Positions 29,083 through 42,081 are shown, numbered from the stretch's first letter. The stretch is 57,449 nucleotides of DNA from Nemertoderma westbladi (GCA_032718475.1 JAUCBJ010006159.1:1-57449), one strand, 5' to 3'. Notes: a model not told the origin generated them from the letters alone. Made by a program: numbers and translations.

Positions 29083-31282
29083 TACTACTACTACTACTAC
29101 TACTACTACTAGGATCGGCATGCTGCATTGCAGCTGCATTTTTAAGAATGCTGTGCCGGCTTGTCAACAAAATTGCACCGCCACAACTCCCTATCACCCA
29201 TGACATTTGCTAGATCATCCGCATCTTCAAGGCCAGTGTCCTTTAAGATGCGTCTCAAGAAAGTCATGGGCTGTCCACCATGCTTATTCACTCCATGAGG
29301 CTGCCAAAGTACAAGATTATGCACTGGCTGGTCCTCACGGCGAAAGCAATGTCCTGCAAAGCGGAGGCGATTTTGTTCTAGTGTCAAGCTTGGGGGAACC
29401 AATGAGACACCTCCAATGTTATATAGTGTCTGGTTGGAGATGTGTGCATTGTACTTGACACAATGAACCCGGCGTAGCATTCTTGTGAATGTGCCATCCA
29501 GAGATTTGGTGTCCTCAGCAGTTAGAGCCCAGCATGGACTCCCATAGAGGAGTACTGGAACTACTGCTGCTCTAAATAATCGGACCTTAAGTTTCCGATT
29601 AATTCTCGGTGACTTCCAAATCCTGGAAAGCCTATTCAAGGCTGCCCATGCCTTTCCCTTACGTATTCGAAGGTCCTCACCTGACTTCCGGATCCATGAT
29701 CCCAGGTAACAGAAGTCGTCCACATGCTCAAGCATACCATCCTTGGAGCTTATGCTCATCCGATCAGAGACTTGCTGAGGACTTTCAAAGTTAACTGTCA
29801 GAATTTTGGTCTTTCTGGAGTTAATAAAAAGACCAACACTAGAAGCAGCATGTTCTAATGAGCTGAGGAGCCGTTGGGCTCCCTCTAATGATTCTGAGAG
29901 TACTCCTAAGTCATCAGCAAAGTCTAGATCAGTTAGGTACTTGGCAGGATTTCCTCGACTTCTGGAGCCAGTAGGTGGAGTTATCATCACCCCATCATCA
30001 TTATAATGATCTAAGGACATACGTAGAACATAGTCAACCACAATAATGAACAAGAATGGTGCAAGTGTGTCTCCTTGGAGGACGCCCCATAACACTTCAA
30101 ATGGTTCTGTGTCACCGTCAACAGTAGACACAAATGTTGTCGAACCATCGTATACTGATCTGATTGCTGCAATAATTTCATCAGGAATCCCATATAATGA
30201 AAGTATGCTGAACATACGTGAGCGAGAGACTGAATCAAAGGCCTTGAAGAAGTCAACAAAAATAACAGCCAGATGCCTGTCTTTCTTTTTTGATAACTCT
30301 TCAATTATCCTTCTAAGTGCCAAAATGGGCTCCATGGTCCCACGACCTTTACGGAACCCATTCTGATTTCCACGGAGCAGTCTCTCAATCGGATCCCTGA
30401 TGCGATTTAATAGAATCCTATTGTATAGCTTTGCAGCAATCGAGATCAATGAGATTCCCCGAAAAGAACCATAGAGTGTTAGGTTGCCCTTCTTGGGAAC
30501 TGGCACCAACTTATTTGTTTTCATTTCTTGTGGGACTCTTGTTGTTCGGTACATGTCTACTATGATGGGATAGATGAGCTTTAAACACTCAGGTATTTTA
30601 AAGACCTCAGGGGGAACACCATCTACTCCACTGGCACGATTGGTCTTAATGCTCTTTGCAGCAGCCTTCACTTCTGCAAAGGAGATATCGCCAATGGGAA
30701 TATCTGGGAGTACAGACTCAGACACTTTTACTTCTATAAAGTTATCAGGCAATACCCTGTCATTATTGAGGAGCTTTTCAAAGTGAGCTTTCCAACCATT
30801 GAGGCGATCGGCTGGTGATTCAGCCTTAACCTTGGTGGTTGGTTGGCTTTTCCGCCCAGTAAGCAGATTGATCGATTTCCATGCCTGGGATGATTGCCTG
30901 CTGTCGTCAGCATCATTGATGGCATCAACCTGTTGGTTTATTAGCTCCTGTAGATTAGCAGAGTACTGCCTGTTCAGGGACCTAGATGCAGCCTTAACTG
31001 CATTCTTGGACGCTGTAGTCTGTTTGAGTCAGGACTCTTTCTGCGCCTTATGAAGGTCATTTCGGCACTTCTGAATTTTGTTGTCAGTCCAGGGGGCCCT
31101 TTTCCTGTTTCGAGGGTATACAGGAACTGTTTCTGCAGCTGCTAACTTAACTGCTTCTGTAAAGGCAGTATAGCCCTCACAGTGATCTGCCGCCTCAGAG
31201 GCAAGAGCCTCATACCTGTTGCTCAGCTGTAGTGTGAAGCTGGATCTCACACTTGGCTGTTGCAACAGAGATGGTAGGCAAT
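29083..31282 (-). mobile_element. RTE-like LINE copy B, 2.2 kb, 11-bp target duplication
   Basis: Bounded by TACCGGTAGGC at 29072-29082 and 31283-31293. The 3' end (plus-left) is a (CTA)n tract of about nine units, the longest tail of the four copies. The 5' truncation lies in the linker before the RT; the apurinic endonuclease is not included. The longest member in the window. Confidence 0.92.
29142..31280 (-). pseudogene. LINE reverse transcriptase ORF (one internal stop)
   Basis: The minus frame runs continuously from the truncation point to the stop at 29142, about 710 codons, broken only by TGA at 31029-31031 (probably CGA Arg originally). After a linker (PRNRKRAPWTDNKIQKC), RT motifs appear in order: AAAKSIKTNRASGVDGVPPE, LVPVPKKGN, GNQNGFRKGRGT, motif A FVDFFKAFDSV, motif B GVLQGDTLAPFLF, motif C DFADDLGVL. 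Then come the thumb and C-terminal region (YLGSWI, LYGSPCWALT, RFAGHCFR) ending PAQHS. Catalytic Asp residues are present. No AP endonuclease is visible because of 5' truncation. In an intact element this enzyme copies its RNA at the nicked target. Confidence 0.9.
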
Positions 31283-32791
31283 TACCGGTAGGCAATAAAG
31301 CTAAGATAAAGAAAATTGTCTGCAGCCGGTACAAAACGAGAATGCATGGCTGGAAAAAATGGACGGTGCCTCTAATAGACTGGATAAGATGATAGAAGTA
31401 GGAAGTATTGAATCTTCGCTAAAGACCGTTCTACTGTAATACAAAATCAAATCAACAGAATGTTGGCCAGAAAGAAAAGCATCACTGTGGCCAATATTCG
31501 TGGGATGATCTGAGTAAAGACCCCATTACATCAAGAGCACTATCTCAGTTCAATTCGAAATTTAAAGAGAGTGAAAGAAAGCGAATTAGTCATTTTTGTA
31601 GCACACACTGGGAAGAAAGCAGGGTGGGTTTATTTCAATGTTACGTTATTTAGGCTATACAAGACATATTATATAGACATTACCCTATTTGTATAGTTTT
31701 AAATATCCTATGGTGCCCACAAAAGGGGGTATGTTAAAGCAAAAACCAAAACCAAAAAAAACCCAAAAAATTTATTTTACAACACAATTTTTCACTTTAA
31801 AAGTCAGTTGAAGAGTCTATTAAAATGACCACTTTGGCAGTTTGGAGTAAAACTGTTTTGTACCTTTAAGTGGGTACTTATTTAAATTTAAAAAAAATGT
31901 ATAAAAAATTGAAATATAATAATAAAATGTTAAATAAATACTTATTATGAAGATTAGATATCAAAGTTTAATTTAATTATACTTAGAGATATGTCTTTTA
32001 AAATTATAATGGAATACTTCATGGATTTTTAAAAAGTGTGCCCACATTCGGTTGATGATGGTAAATCATTCTGTACTGGTCTGCCAGTATGGTAGGCCTA
32101 TAATTTTATGTTTTAATTTTATTTAGCTAAAATTGGCTAAATTTGCTAAAATTATTTTGTGGAATAAATATTTATTTCAATCATGGAAATTATAAGGAAA
32201 TTGTTATTAATCTATCTGATATTACTCTATACAGCAGGCCTGATAATGGAGTTGGCTGCTGTGAATAATAGTAATGCTGTTCTATTACATGAAGGTGAGG
32301 GGGAATCGATGGTGATGTTTGGTGCAAGCTTTGTAATAAGAATTTGTCATCACTGAGGTCATTATTTGAGCACTACAAATTTTCTCATATTATATTAGCA
32401 CAATTATCACAATTAGCACAATTCCTATGTTACAAACCATGCTGCTCATTTAAAAGCTTGAGTTTATTTGTTCTATATAAGCATGCAAGTAGTAAATCAT
32501 TATTGTTACTCAAATCTTGAACACAAGGAAATTTTATGTTGCAATATTTTCCATCAACAATTATATATATTTAATATATATATATATCCAAGTTGACTGT
32601 TATGTTAATAAAGATTTTATTCATAGGCTACAATCAGAAATTGATGAAGGGAATTATGATCATGAGATGCCGGATGAAACCAACCAGCCTTTGACTCTAA
32701 ATACTACTAGCTTAAATAGAACACAGGAAATTGCTTTATTTATTATTAAGTGAAATGTAATTTATAATGTTCCTCAATGAAATCTCATGAA

Positions 32792-33038
32792 CTACTACTA
32801 CTAGGATCGACATGCTGCATTGCAGCTGCATTTTTGAGAATGCAGTGCTGGCTTGTAGACAAAATTGCGCCACCACAACTCCCTATCACCCATGACATTT
32901 GCTAGATCATCCGCATCTTCAAGGCCAGTGTACTTTAATATGCGTCTCAATAAAGTCACGGGCTGTCCACCATGCATGGGGCCGCCAAAGCACAAGATTA
33001 TGCAGTGGCTGGTCCTCACGGCGAAAGCACTGTCCTGC
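32792..33038 (-). mobile_element. RTE-like LINE copy C, 247 bp, 12-bp target duplication
   Basis: A short 3' fragment between AAATCTCATGAA repeats (32780-32791 and 33039-33050), starting at the left with CTACTACTACTAGGATCGAC. Its frame covers the final C-terminal part only (RRILKYTGLEDADDLANVMG). It carries more substitutions than A and B and a deletion relative to B, so it is an older insertion. The 31340-32790 interval has short protein-like frames (for example near 31480-31600) but none I can assign. Confidence 0.9.
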
Positions 33039-33267
33039 AAATCTCATGAAGCTCATAGGAGATATTAACAATCTTAATGAAATATCAATGCAGTGCAGTC
33101 AATTATATTAAAAATAAATTTCCCACTTTATACACATTGCAGTAAATATGAATTTCGAAAGAGACGAAAAACTGCTTCCAAGTGAGTTTTTTCATATATT
33201 AAAAGAATCTGTTCATCTTATATTAATCCCTGTGAGATTACTTCCAAGCAGATTCTCTTGTTTAAAT

Positions 33268-33725
33268 ACCCACCACATCCAATAGCTGCAATAAATGGGA
33301 GAAGTGCCATGGCAAGCACAGAATAACATTAGAAATCTTAATGGCCATGTCAATGGTTTCAAATGATATGTGGCTCATATGGCCATCGAAAATCAGTTTT
33401 ATTAATTAGTTTATTATAAAACTTTATTATCTTCTTGAAATATTCCTGGAAGATTGTTGTTTCCATCCAACCACTTCTCGTTACACTGTACAATGCACCC
33501 TCAGCGCCATTCTCAAACCACTCACGGTACAAATTCTTTACAGAGTACACAACAATTGGTGGTAAATTAATTCCACTGGCTGATGATGTTGCTAATACAG
33601 TGTACTTTTCTTTTCCTGAACCTGGAATTATGTTCACAGGATTCTTCACTCCATGTTTAGAGATAATCTTTGATTTCTTTGTGTCAGTGCTAAGACCAGC
33701 CTCATCGCAATTTAAAATCTGGGCT
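33268..33725 (-). pseudogene. Second pogo-type transposase fragment (DDE_1)
   Basis: The minus frame begins ILNCDEAGLSTDTKKSK (first catalytic Asp, CDE) and continues PGSGKEKYTVLATSSASG, LPPIVVYSVKNLYREWF, SVTRSGWMETTIFQEYF. After a one-base shift near 33376 it reads DGHMSHISFETIDMAIK (second Asp) and ILCLPWHFSHLLQLLDVV. This is the DDE_1 domain of a CENP-B/Tigger-like transposase, clearly diverged from the one in the 12.7-22.5 kb element. The DNA-binding N-terminus and the C-terminus are missing. An AG just upstream of ILNCDE could be an acceptor, so this may be an exon of a once-spliced gene. Confidence 0.7.
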
Positions 33726-34689
33726 GGTTATACAAAGACTACAAATTATTTATTTATTATTATTCTTTCCCAGATTACATAGTTTTCACACCAAATATAT
33801 TTTTCCCACCCCAAAACGATTTCCCCAAATTTCATGTTTTCTGTAAGTATACATGAAAGGTACGTCTAAAGACATATTTCTTTCCCACATTAAATATTAT
33901 TCGCACCAAATTATTTATATTCGTCCTAAAGTATTTACATTGCCCCAATTTTTATATATTTTATCAAAACAATACCTCCCAATCCCAATACATATATTAT
34001 CATCATTATCAAAACGAACTATATTCGTCCAAATGATACATTTTCATCGATACAATTTCAATCCAAATTTTACAATTCAAATATTGTAATAAATAATACA
34101 GCCATATATTTAGTTCAATATATATAGTCAAATATAGTCATTGCATGATTAGAACTTTCCAGCTCTTGGATGGGTGGCCACGTTTTCCGCTTTTGTCCAT
34201 GACTGATTGTCTTTGCCTCACCTGGAGCCGTAGTTTTGAACTATGCACCGGATGTAGATTCACTCCATTCAACAAATACGATCGTGATACACGATTATCA
34301 TACATAAAGTATGATAATTATATTGAGTCCCATAGCAAAACTTGCAGCGGTGGGTATAATCTATCTAGTGGTAGTATGTAGGTAGTATGTATTTGTATAT
34401 GCCTGGAATTGTTAAAAAAAACCAACCGACACACTCAGAGTACACTGATGGCGTTATTGAGCAACTGTGAAATTTATGGTTGTTGAGATAACTGTAAGAA
34501 TTTTTTGGTAAACTAACTATAAAAGATCAAAACGAAAATAATTTAACAAATGAATCATATACTGTGGGAGAAGCACGATATGGACCAGGTGATTTGTAAT
34601 AGAGAGACAAAGGTTGATTTCGTCAATCTCAAAAATCGGCTTGGTAAAGCCCTACTAGAGTTATGATATAAGACAAAATGCAACTATGA

Positions 34690-34880
34690 TATGGCAAGTT
34701 TGTCACACTAGGACAAGTAAAAAGGGTCAGTTGTCAGGAAAAACAAAATTACATATCTACAAGAGTACAGTACTACCACATCATATATATTGCTGTGAAA
34801 TATTGCATTACATAAAATACATGGTTTTAAAACACTATGATTTGAAAAATATCCAGAACTACAGCCTATGTATGTATGTA
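34690..34880 (+). pseudogene. LINE fragment (CR1/Jockey-like thumb region)
   Basis: The ORF contains GKTKLHIYKSTVLPHHIYCC and LKHYDLKNIQNYSL, matching the pattern L.IYKSAVLP.L.YC...W......K.L..IQ..AL in CR1/Jockey-like RT C-termini. Upstream and downstream motifs are absent. The 33780-34680 interval shows nothing else recognisable; a TATG microsatellite follows at 34868. Confidence 0.4.
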
Positions 34881-35865
34881 TGTATGTTCACAAAATATAT
34901 ATCAAAAAATATGCGATTTAACAGGTAAAGAATCGAGAACCTTGTTTAAACAACCAACTCTATTCGCATTCGGAGAGTATATGACAATGAAATTCTTTTT
35001 TCAATATATAAATGAAATTATTTTTTCAATATATAAATGAAATTATTTTTTCAATATATCTTCCAGATAACTAAACCATTTCAAGAGCAACCTTTACCAT
35101 TTATTTTAAATAATAATATAGTTGAGTCAAGATAGAACAAATTGGAATTGTTTTGATTTATTTTGCGATTTGTTCTAATGGCATGCAGTAATGTCCTGCA
35201 CATATCGGCAATGGGAACATTTTGCTGTTTCCATGGAGACAGACTAAAAATATATTGTGCTCTAAATCGTAAATAGATTTATGATTTTTGATGAAACATT
35301 TTTATAATTATATTATAAATTGGTAAAAGTCTCTGTCTTTCTATATCGGAACAAGGAGGTGCTTTATTCTCTTTGTCAAAGCAAATCGACCTCAACATCT
35401 CTCCTAGCGCCGAATCTACGCAGTGGAGATTCGCAAGAGTTATCAGCTCGTTCCACCTTCGTAACCAAATATGAGATGTATATTTCAGCGCCTTCCAATC
35501 ATAATTCGTATAAAGTTGCTTGAATATTAATAAAGTTAGTTAAATGTTGTCTTTATCACATAATCGGTATATTCATTTATTCATTCATAATTAATGGTTC
35601 CCTAATTCGTAGGAATTAGAGATCCAGAGATGATCTTATCTGGGAGGATAAGTCATTACAGAATCCGACAAGGTTGCACATAGTTGACCTAGTCCTGTCA
35701 TTGTATTTGTGAAGGTTATAAAGAAAATATTTATGATTGGCCAGAATGGCTGCAAAAGAAATCATATCATATGTTTTCATTATGATTTCATAAGTTGTTG
35801 CATTACTTTATGGTTTCCTGATAAAAAAAAATTAAATATAGCATTAGTGTGAGCAAGGAATTTGG

Positions 35866-35886
35866 TTGGGGGGGGGGGGGGGGGGT
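35866..35886. repeat. Poly-G tract (about 20 nt)
   Basis: Long G homopolymer in AT-rich DNA. 34930-36790 holds no gene I can support. Confidence 0.95.
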
Positions 35887-36793
35887 GTTGAATAACCGGT
35901 TTAATAATACTATAAGGAGATAAAGGATGTCAATTAGGACATAGTGGTCTGGCTAAATGTTTGTAGTGCCATATCGTGTAACAATATTCATGGAAATACA
36001 GGGGTTGGTTATGAGGTTTTAAACATTAAGTAAGTTATCTCACATTTTATCACAGGGCCTGTCTGAGATTTATAGGGTAGGCCCATGGCCTATGTTTACT
36101 AAATGGGATTGATTCTGTCCACTACTTGTATATTGCATTGTTAAGGATACTGGCTTGCTTTGCCTCCGGGGTGACTTGGTGATGGCGTTATTGTCGGGCT
36201 CATAAGGTACGTACTATTAAGAGTCTTCAAGTCAGGTGGCATAAGGCTAATATAATATACCTACAGTACACCCATTGGCTATAAGGTTAATTTTATGGTT
36301 TCAAGGTCTCTTCTGGGAGATACTGTTTATGTTAATTAATGGATTATGTTATTTACTATAAGATAAACAATTCACCATGTTTGATTTATGATTGATCTGA
36401 CAGGATACCATAAACATTAGGGGTGACCGAAAATAACTTTTCCTTTAATTTTGTTTCCTAATAGTGAAATAAATTTGATGCACCATAAATAACATCACAT
36501 GCAATTTTTTTTTAATTGGGTGGTGTCTTCAGGTGCCCCATGGACAATGAAATTTTCAAAAATATTAATAGAATATAATAAAATATAATAATAGTATAAT
36601 ATGGAAATTATTATTGTATGTTTATGTATCAATGTCGGTCTGCCTGACAAGTAATACCCAATGGCGAGTAAACTCGAAATAGGATAACTTTACATTCCGA
36701 TCACCATCACCATATGTAATTCCATAAGTAAGATCTGATTATGTTGCCAATTTGCCGCAAAGCTCTTGTAACGTTAAAATTGCCTCAGGTGCC

Positions 36794-37048
36794 TCAGTTG
36801 CCTGAGGCGTCGGATGGGACGATGTTTACGTTTACGATGTTGGCGTTGGCGTTTGTTGGCATTGGTTGACGTTCGATGTTGTCAGTTTGTGTTCCTTTTT
36901 CGTGGTGACTTAAGTATCTTTGAGGTGGTGGTGAAAGCCAAGGTGGGACAGTTTGTGTTCCTTTTTCGCGGTGACTTAAGTATCTTTGAGGTGGTGGTGA
37001 AAGCCACGGTGGGATCTTTAAATTTTTCTCTTTATTTTTCTTCGACAT
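36794..37048 (-). CDS. Short ORF with a 22-residue proline-rich tandem repeat
   Basis: MSKKNKEKNLKIPPWLSPPP starts a basic N-terminus. The unit PPWLSPPPQRYLSHHEKGTQ occurs twice in tandem, from an exact 66-bp DNA duplication, and the ORF ends with an Asn/Val-rich tail. A 66-bp period preserves the frame. The ATG follows CTGCAG, compatible with a start or an acceptor. No family recognised; it could be an N-terminal exon or a chance ORF in a minisatellite. Confidence 0.3.
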   Translation of the reverse strand: MSKKNKEKNLKIPPWLSPPPQRYLSHREKGTQTVPPWLSPPPQRYLSHHEKGTQTDNIERQPMPTNANANIVNVNIVPSDASGN

Positions 37049-37227
37049 CTGCAGTATTAAACGCCAAACACCGGTTACATTAAGTAGCTATTAAGTAGCA
37101 GTTATTATTACATTAATTAATTACATTAATTTGACACGTTACAAAACCGATAATACTGATTGGAATACCGATAGGGGTCGCCAAAGAAGACTCCAATTCA
37201 ACTGTGAATAAATTGTTATTACTGGCA

Positions 37228-37385
37228 GGGATAGGATACTATACGATACGAAAATACGATACGATACGAACCAATTTTTTATGATACGATACGATACGAA
37301 TGCAAATCTGAGAAAATATGATACGATACGAAAAATCCACGATACGATTCGAAAAATATTTCGTATGTTTTTCATATCGTATTTT
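37228..37385. repeat. Degenerate (ATACG)n repeat
   Basis: Many copies of GATACGATACGA and its variants interrupted by short AT segments, with inverted units (TTCGTAT, ATCGTATTTT) at the right end. From 37400 to 38620 the DNA is AT-rich without features I can name. Confidence 0.75.
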
Positions 37386-38635
37386 ATCTAAGAATTGATA
37401 AAAATATTTGTATTGTATATTTATTTCGTATTACACTTATAAAATCATAGAAATCTCTATAATAGGCAAATATTTTTTATTTCAATATTCCAGAATGCTT
37501 ACTATTATAGCAATAGTGTGTCTACTGGCTACAATATCCATAAGGACATTATGCAACAGGGCGCAATAGTAGAACATATCAACGTAATGCAACGCAGCCC
37601 AATAGTAGGCATTACCATATTACCATGCCACTTTATGCAAATGTACAAATGTTAGTTATGGAATAATTTTGAATTTGATGTACCAATATGGAAAAAAATT
37701 CAAAACTTCAATTTTGAAGTCAAAATAATACTATATGATAAATAATAGCAGTTTTATTCTAGTATATAAAACTATGTTTTATTTCAAAATAAATGTTTTA
37801 ATTTTATTATTATCTCACTAGAATTCCTTATCATAACATCAATCATTGTAGGCGTGATTAGAGTTATGCTTACAAGTTTATTTAGACAGTAATTATATTA
37901 TATTTCAGTGGTCTTTTTATCATTATTTTACAGTTAATTACAATGAGATTAACGATCCTCCTCTCCTGTCTTACACATTTTATTGACAGAGTAAAACTGG
38001 AAGTTGAAATATGATTTATACACCAATTTTGAGAAAAAAAAATAATTTTCATTGAGAGCAAAGCCGCTTGTTATTGCATTGTGTAAATTTAATGCATTAA
38101 TTAAGTAGGTGGGGCAACACCCAGCAGTTTTTAATTTGTGAATAACTCAACATATTATAAAATTTAATAAAATGAAAAAACCGCCCGAAATTTATCGAAG
38201 CTGAAATTACCTATTATGTAAAGTGAAAATTACAAAAACGGTTAAGAAATGGAAGCGGAGTAGTCCCTGTTGTATTAATTTTGCCTTCAAAATTTAATCT
38301 TCCTGATCAAAACTATCTGACTCGGGTCTGGTTTATAAATAATGTCAGGCATAAAGGAAGCACACCACATAGCTAAAATTTTATTATGGTGATATTCGAT
38401 TTCTTTTCAAATGTCAATTTTCTGACTTCTGGTTCTGGTTCTGGCTGTCTGTCTTTTATCTTATATTTTGATGGACGTATTTGACAGATTTTGGCAGACC
38501 TGGAGAGACAGTGATAACTCAAACTAAAATAGTGCCTGCAATAATTCTAATTACAGAGTGGTGAACCAAACACTAATTAAAATTAAAAGTATAGTCACGT
38601 TTGCTTAGGGTTTATCTTAATGTAATTACATGTTC

Positions 38636-38974
38636 GTGGGGTCTTCGCGCAGCACGTGACTTTATACGTATCAAGTTTGGTTTAATTTTGTCAATTATTG
38701 ACAGACTTATATAGGTTTTTATCAAAAGTCTGAAACTACTGGTACCGACTGACAGACTGTTTGATTTTTGACCAAACTTCAGACTCTTTCTAAACTTTTG
38801 ATGGACTACATACGTACCAAGTTTGGTTTAATTTATGATGGAATGCCGAGATATTAGCGATCAAGATTTATTAGATCATTAGATCAAGATTATTAGACGA
38901 CGACGACGACGACAGACAACTCATTAATGGTTGTACCCTTATGGTAAGGCTTCACTCACTTCGTGACTCGCCCT
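38636..38974. mobile_element. TIR-family element related to 3845 and 25162
   Basis: The left edge CGTGGGGTCTTCGCGCAGCA and right edge TTCACTCACTTCGTGACTCG match the family's two ends. The interior shares ACTCTTTCTAAACTTTTGAT and ACCAAGTTTGGTTTAATTT plus a (GAC)n microsatellite. Most of the left TIR is deleted, so the inverted repeat is short here. Confidence 0.65.
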
Positions 38975-39584
38975 ACAATACAATACCCCGGTAGGCCTAT
39001 TAACACATTACGCAACGATATTGAATAAATTTTATATACCGTAGTATTATAAAGTAGTCTTTTGTAATATGTAGTGATCTGTTGTGACTTCATGATCTGT
39101 TGTGACTCGATAAATCCATGTGGTGAAGTAAGGTACCAATTTCGCCCAACAAACACTATAACAATAATGGTGCATTTCATAATTCAAAGTAATTTATTAA
39201 TATTTGGGAATATGTATTGTAAACAAAACACAGCAATGTCCAGAATTTTCAATTATTTATAAAAATTTTAAAACTAACATAAGATTTACTTACAATAATA
39301 ATAGGAATACACATTAAATTTTTGAGACAAACAAGTATTTGGTTCATTTTCGAATAGTAAAGATCATTATTCACTGTATTATTTAATACAATAAAGATGT
39401 AGACATCAAGGTGATCATGGCGTCAACCTGATCAAACTGGGCAGAATCCTAGAACATCTGGAATTTAGAACATCTGGAATTTATTATCACTGTAATATTA
39501 CTAATGGTGTTGTTACAACCTGGAGCAGCCGAGTCTACCACTGTACACCAATAAATCCAATATAAGTCTCATAAGATGGTACCT

Positions 39585-39685
39585 CCTCAACAATCGAGGT
39601 CGCTGAAAGTACCTCGCCAACGACCACACATTTGCTAAGGCTTTGCGCACTTCGTGGCTCGCCCCACTATGGTTATTCGCTAGTC
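39585..39685. mobile_element. Right-end remnant of the same TIR family
   Basis: GCTAAGGCTTTGCGCACTTC and GTGGCTCGCCCCAC correspond to the right terminus of the family at 4157, 25778 and 38974. No matching left end nearby. 39700-40250 has no recognised feature. Confidence 0.5.
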
Positions 39686-40252
39686 GACAGGTTGTTCGTA
39701 GCATACAGCCATATGATGACAAAACACCGGAAGTCACTTAGTGAAATTTTAATTTTGCCATTCGCGCCTTTTCTGCTGATAGTAAAAGCCATAAGTCAAA
39801 AGTTACGTTAAAAATGTACATATTTCAATAAAATATGCGTATGCTGCATTCTTAATGCACGCTGCATTGGGCTTCTCAATTGTGGATTGCATGGTGGTGA
39901 CAAAATATTTTTGTTAAGCTGGTATAGCATCTCAATGCAACACGCTGATTAGTGATTATAGTAGTAGTACTGTCTTTTCCTTTGTAACACTATGTCATAT
40001 GTTGTGACTTACGGCCTTTTTACATTGAATATCTAAGAACTTGTATAGTTACGACGTTCTCGATTATACATACCATTAGATAGAGCGCATTTTTTTGACC
40101 TAGGAAAAGTGTAAAAGCCAATTTGAAAAAATGCGACGTCTGTTCTCTTCATATTGCACAGCAGAGTGATGGGACCTACCGCGTGTAGGCCTACGGTTGT
40201 TCTATGCGTTACACTAAGAAATTAAACATACCCTAAATATAGTAGGCCTAAA

Positions 40253-41452
40253 TAGATAGATAGATAGTTTATTGACCGTATAACAGTACATAATATACAA
40301 ATAATACAGTCCAAAATAATACACAATTTCAATACAATAAAACAAATATTACACATTTCAATTTCGATACATGTTCAATACTAAATTAATTCTAACTAAA
40401 TTCATACTCAAAACAATTCAATGAAACAAATAATACAAAGTTCAATTTCGATACAAGTTCAATAGACATAATGTACTAACTAAATTCTTACACAATGTCA
40501 AAACATTACATTTCAGCAAGCTTAAGTTACCATATCCCTCTCATCAACATCTTGTCAACTTCATTTCAATTACCAATCATTCTCCACCAAAACGAATACC
40601 TTAAAAATGTACTTCGCCACCACGGACTGGTCACATATTTAAAAAAGGTCCTTGAGTGACGTTGGTATGTTTGTTTTGAAAAATTCTTCCCGTACATTCG
40701 CCAGCAGTGGACACTCTATGAAAATATGGTGTTCGTTATTACAATTCGATCCACACACGCAATATCGGTCCGTTTTAGGGACCTTTGCCCATCGCATTTT
40801 TTCGACCGGAAGATTGTGACTTCCAATCCTCAGTCTAGACCACGCTTTCCTGTATGCGTCGTTTGCGCATTCGCCATAGAATTTTGGGGTTATTAAATTT
40901 TCGTTTATCGTTTTGTACAGTAACAATTTTGTCGCGTCAATACTACAGCTATTCAACTTAAATTTAATCAATTTCATTCCTTTTTCCTCGAAGTTTAAAG
41001 GATGCCGGCCAAAGAAGGAATCGATGAGGTCTGCGTGTTTGCTCTTTGATTCCCGTGCTATCGCGAGTGCCTTGTATAGTGGAATATCTGTATTTAGGTT
41101 GTGAATTAGCGATTTAAATAATCGTTGTTGTTTTGACTTTACCATATACTCCAACGGGGGTAAGTTTAACTCAATTAAACATGGTAGATTTGGAGCAGTA
41201 CTTCTCACGCCTAACAGTTGTTTTACCAACGACATGTACAGTTTATTTACAGAAATTAGTGAAGCATCGAACTACGATTCGCAGGAGTATAAGATGCTCG
41301 ACATCAATGCTGCATCAAACACCTTGTATTTCATGGTGAAAGGCATATCTGGGTTGCGCAGAAGGAATTGGCTAAATTTCAACTGATGCGGTATTTTCAA
41401 CTTCATCTGGTCTGATATTGATCTAGTCAATGACGCATCTTGGCGGCGACAT
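40253..41452 (-). pseudogene. CR1/Jockey-like LINE, 3' third, one internal stop
   Basis: The minus frame begins in the late RT/thumb (PFTMKYKVFDAALMSS, ILYSCES) and then hits TAG where the family normally has Trp (CESW). It continues in phase MSLVKQLLGVRSTAPNLPCL, RKAWSRLRIGSHNLPVEKMR and ends with a Cys/His cluster (YCVCG..CNNEHHIFIECP) and LKDLF-stop at 40639. This C-terminal C-x-C...H...C module is typical of these LINEs. A 0.38-kb 3'UTR ends in (TATC)n at 40253. RT catalytic boxes are absent (5'-truncated), so the copy is inactive. Confidence 0.75.
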
Positions 41453-41702
41453 AATAAAAATAAATGATAATCATATTGGAACTATGCACTAAATAGGGGC
41501 TCCCATAATTAAAAAATAATGGCCTGTATGAGTTATAATAATTGTTATAATTATAACATATTGTTATAAATATAATAAAGTTATAATAATTTAATGCTAT
41601 TTCGTAGGAAAAAATAGTGCTATTCACAAAAAACACAACTCTTCGAACATACATTACATAGTTATATAACTAACTATTCAGTATAAATAATTATGATATA
41701 GT

Positions 41703-41848
41703 GTTGAATAAAAGTATTGGTCAACATTTCTTAATATTGATTATTTCCAATTTATTCTCAAATGAATTAATTAATTTTTTTTTTTTCATTTTTTTAAATT
41801 TCGAATTTTTCGATTTCGATTTTAAAATTCTGACCAATACTTTTGAAG
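41703..41848. repeat. Short hairpin element, 15-bp TIR
   Basis: AAAAGTATTGGTCA near 41709 and TGACCAATACTTTT near 41832 form a perfect inverted repeat, with weaker pairing extending outward (GTGTTGAA / GAAGACAC). The interior is T-rich. It is possibly a very small MITE. 41850-42080 is featureless. Confidence 0.55.
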
Positions 41849-42081
41849 ACACCATGCTTGTGATTACTATGTCAAATTTCATAAAAAAATATTAAAAATT
41901 GGCAGAAAAGTAGCAATTTATGTTTACTTGTAATGAAAAAATTATATTCAATACTGAAATTAATTATTAAGGAACAACATTTTAGTCTGCACCAAACATT
42001 TTCCCACCACCAGAACTCTACCATCACCAGAAGACTATTTATTATTTTACTTAGCAACGGTGTGTATATCTGAAAATACTG

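Noticed and set aside
31440-31640. Protein-like frame (SWDDLSKDPITSRALSQFNS)
   Set aside because: Looks codon-like over about 60 residues but has no start, no family and no neighbouring exon; left as a note only.
32517-32753. Possible exon with acidic segment
   Set aside because: Short, crosses an AT microsatellite, with no family match or supporting neighbour.
39513-39737. 74-codon minus ORF
   Set aside because: Overlaps the right-end remnant of the TIR family and has no recognised protein content.
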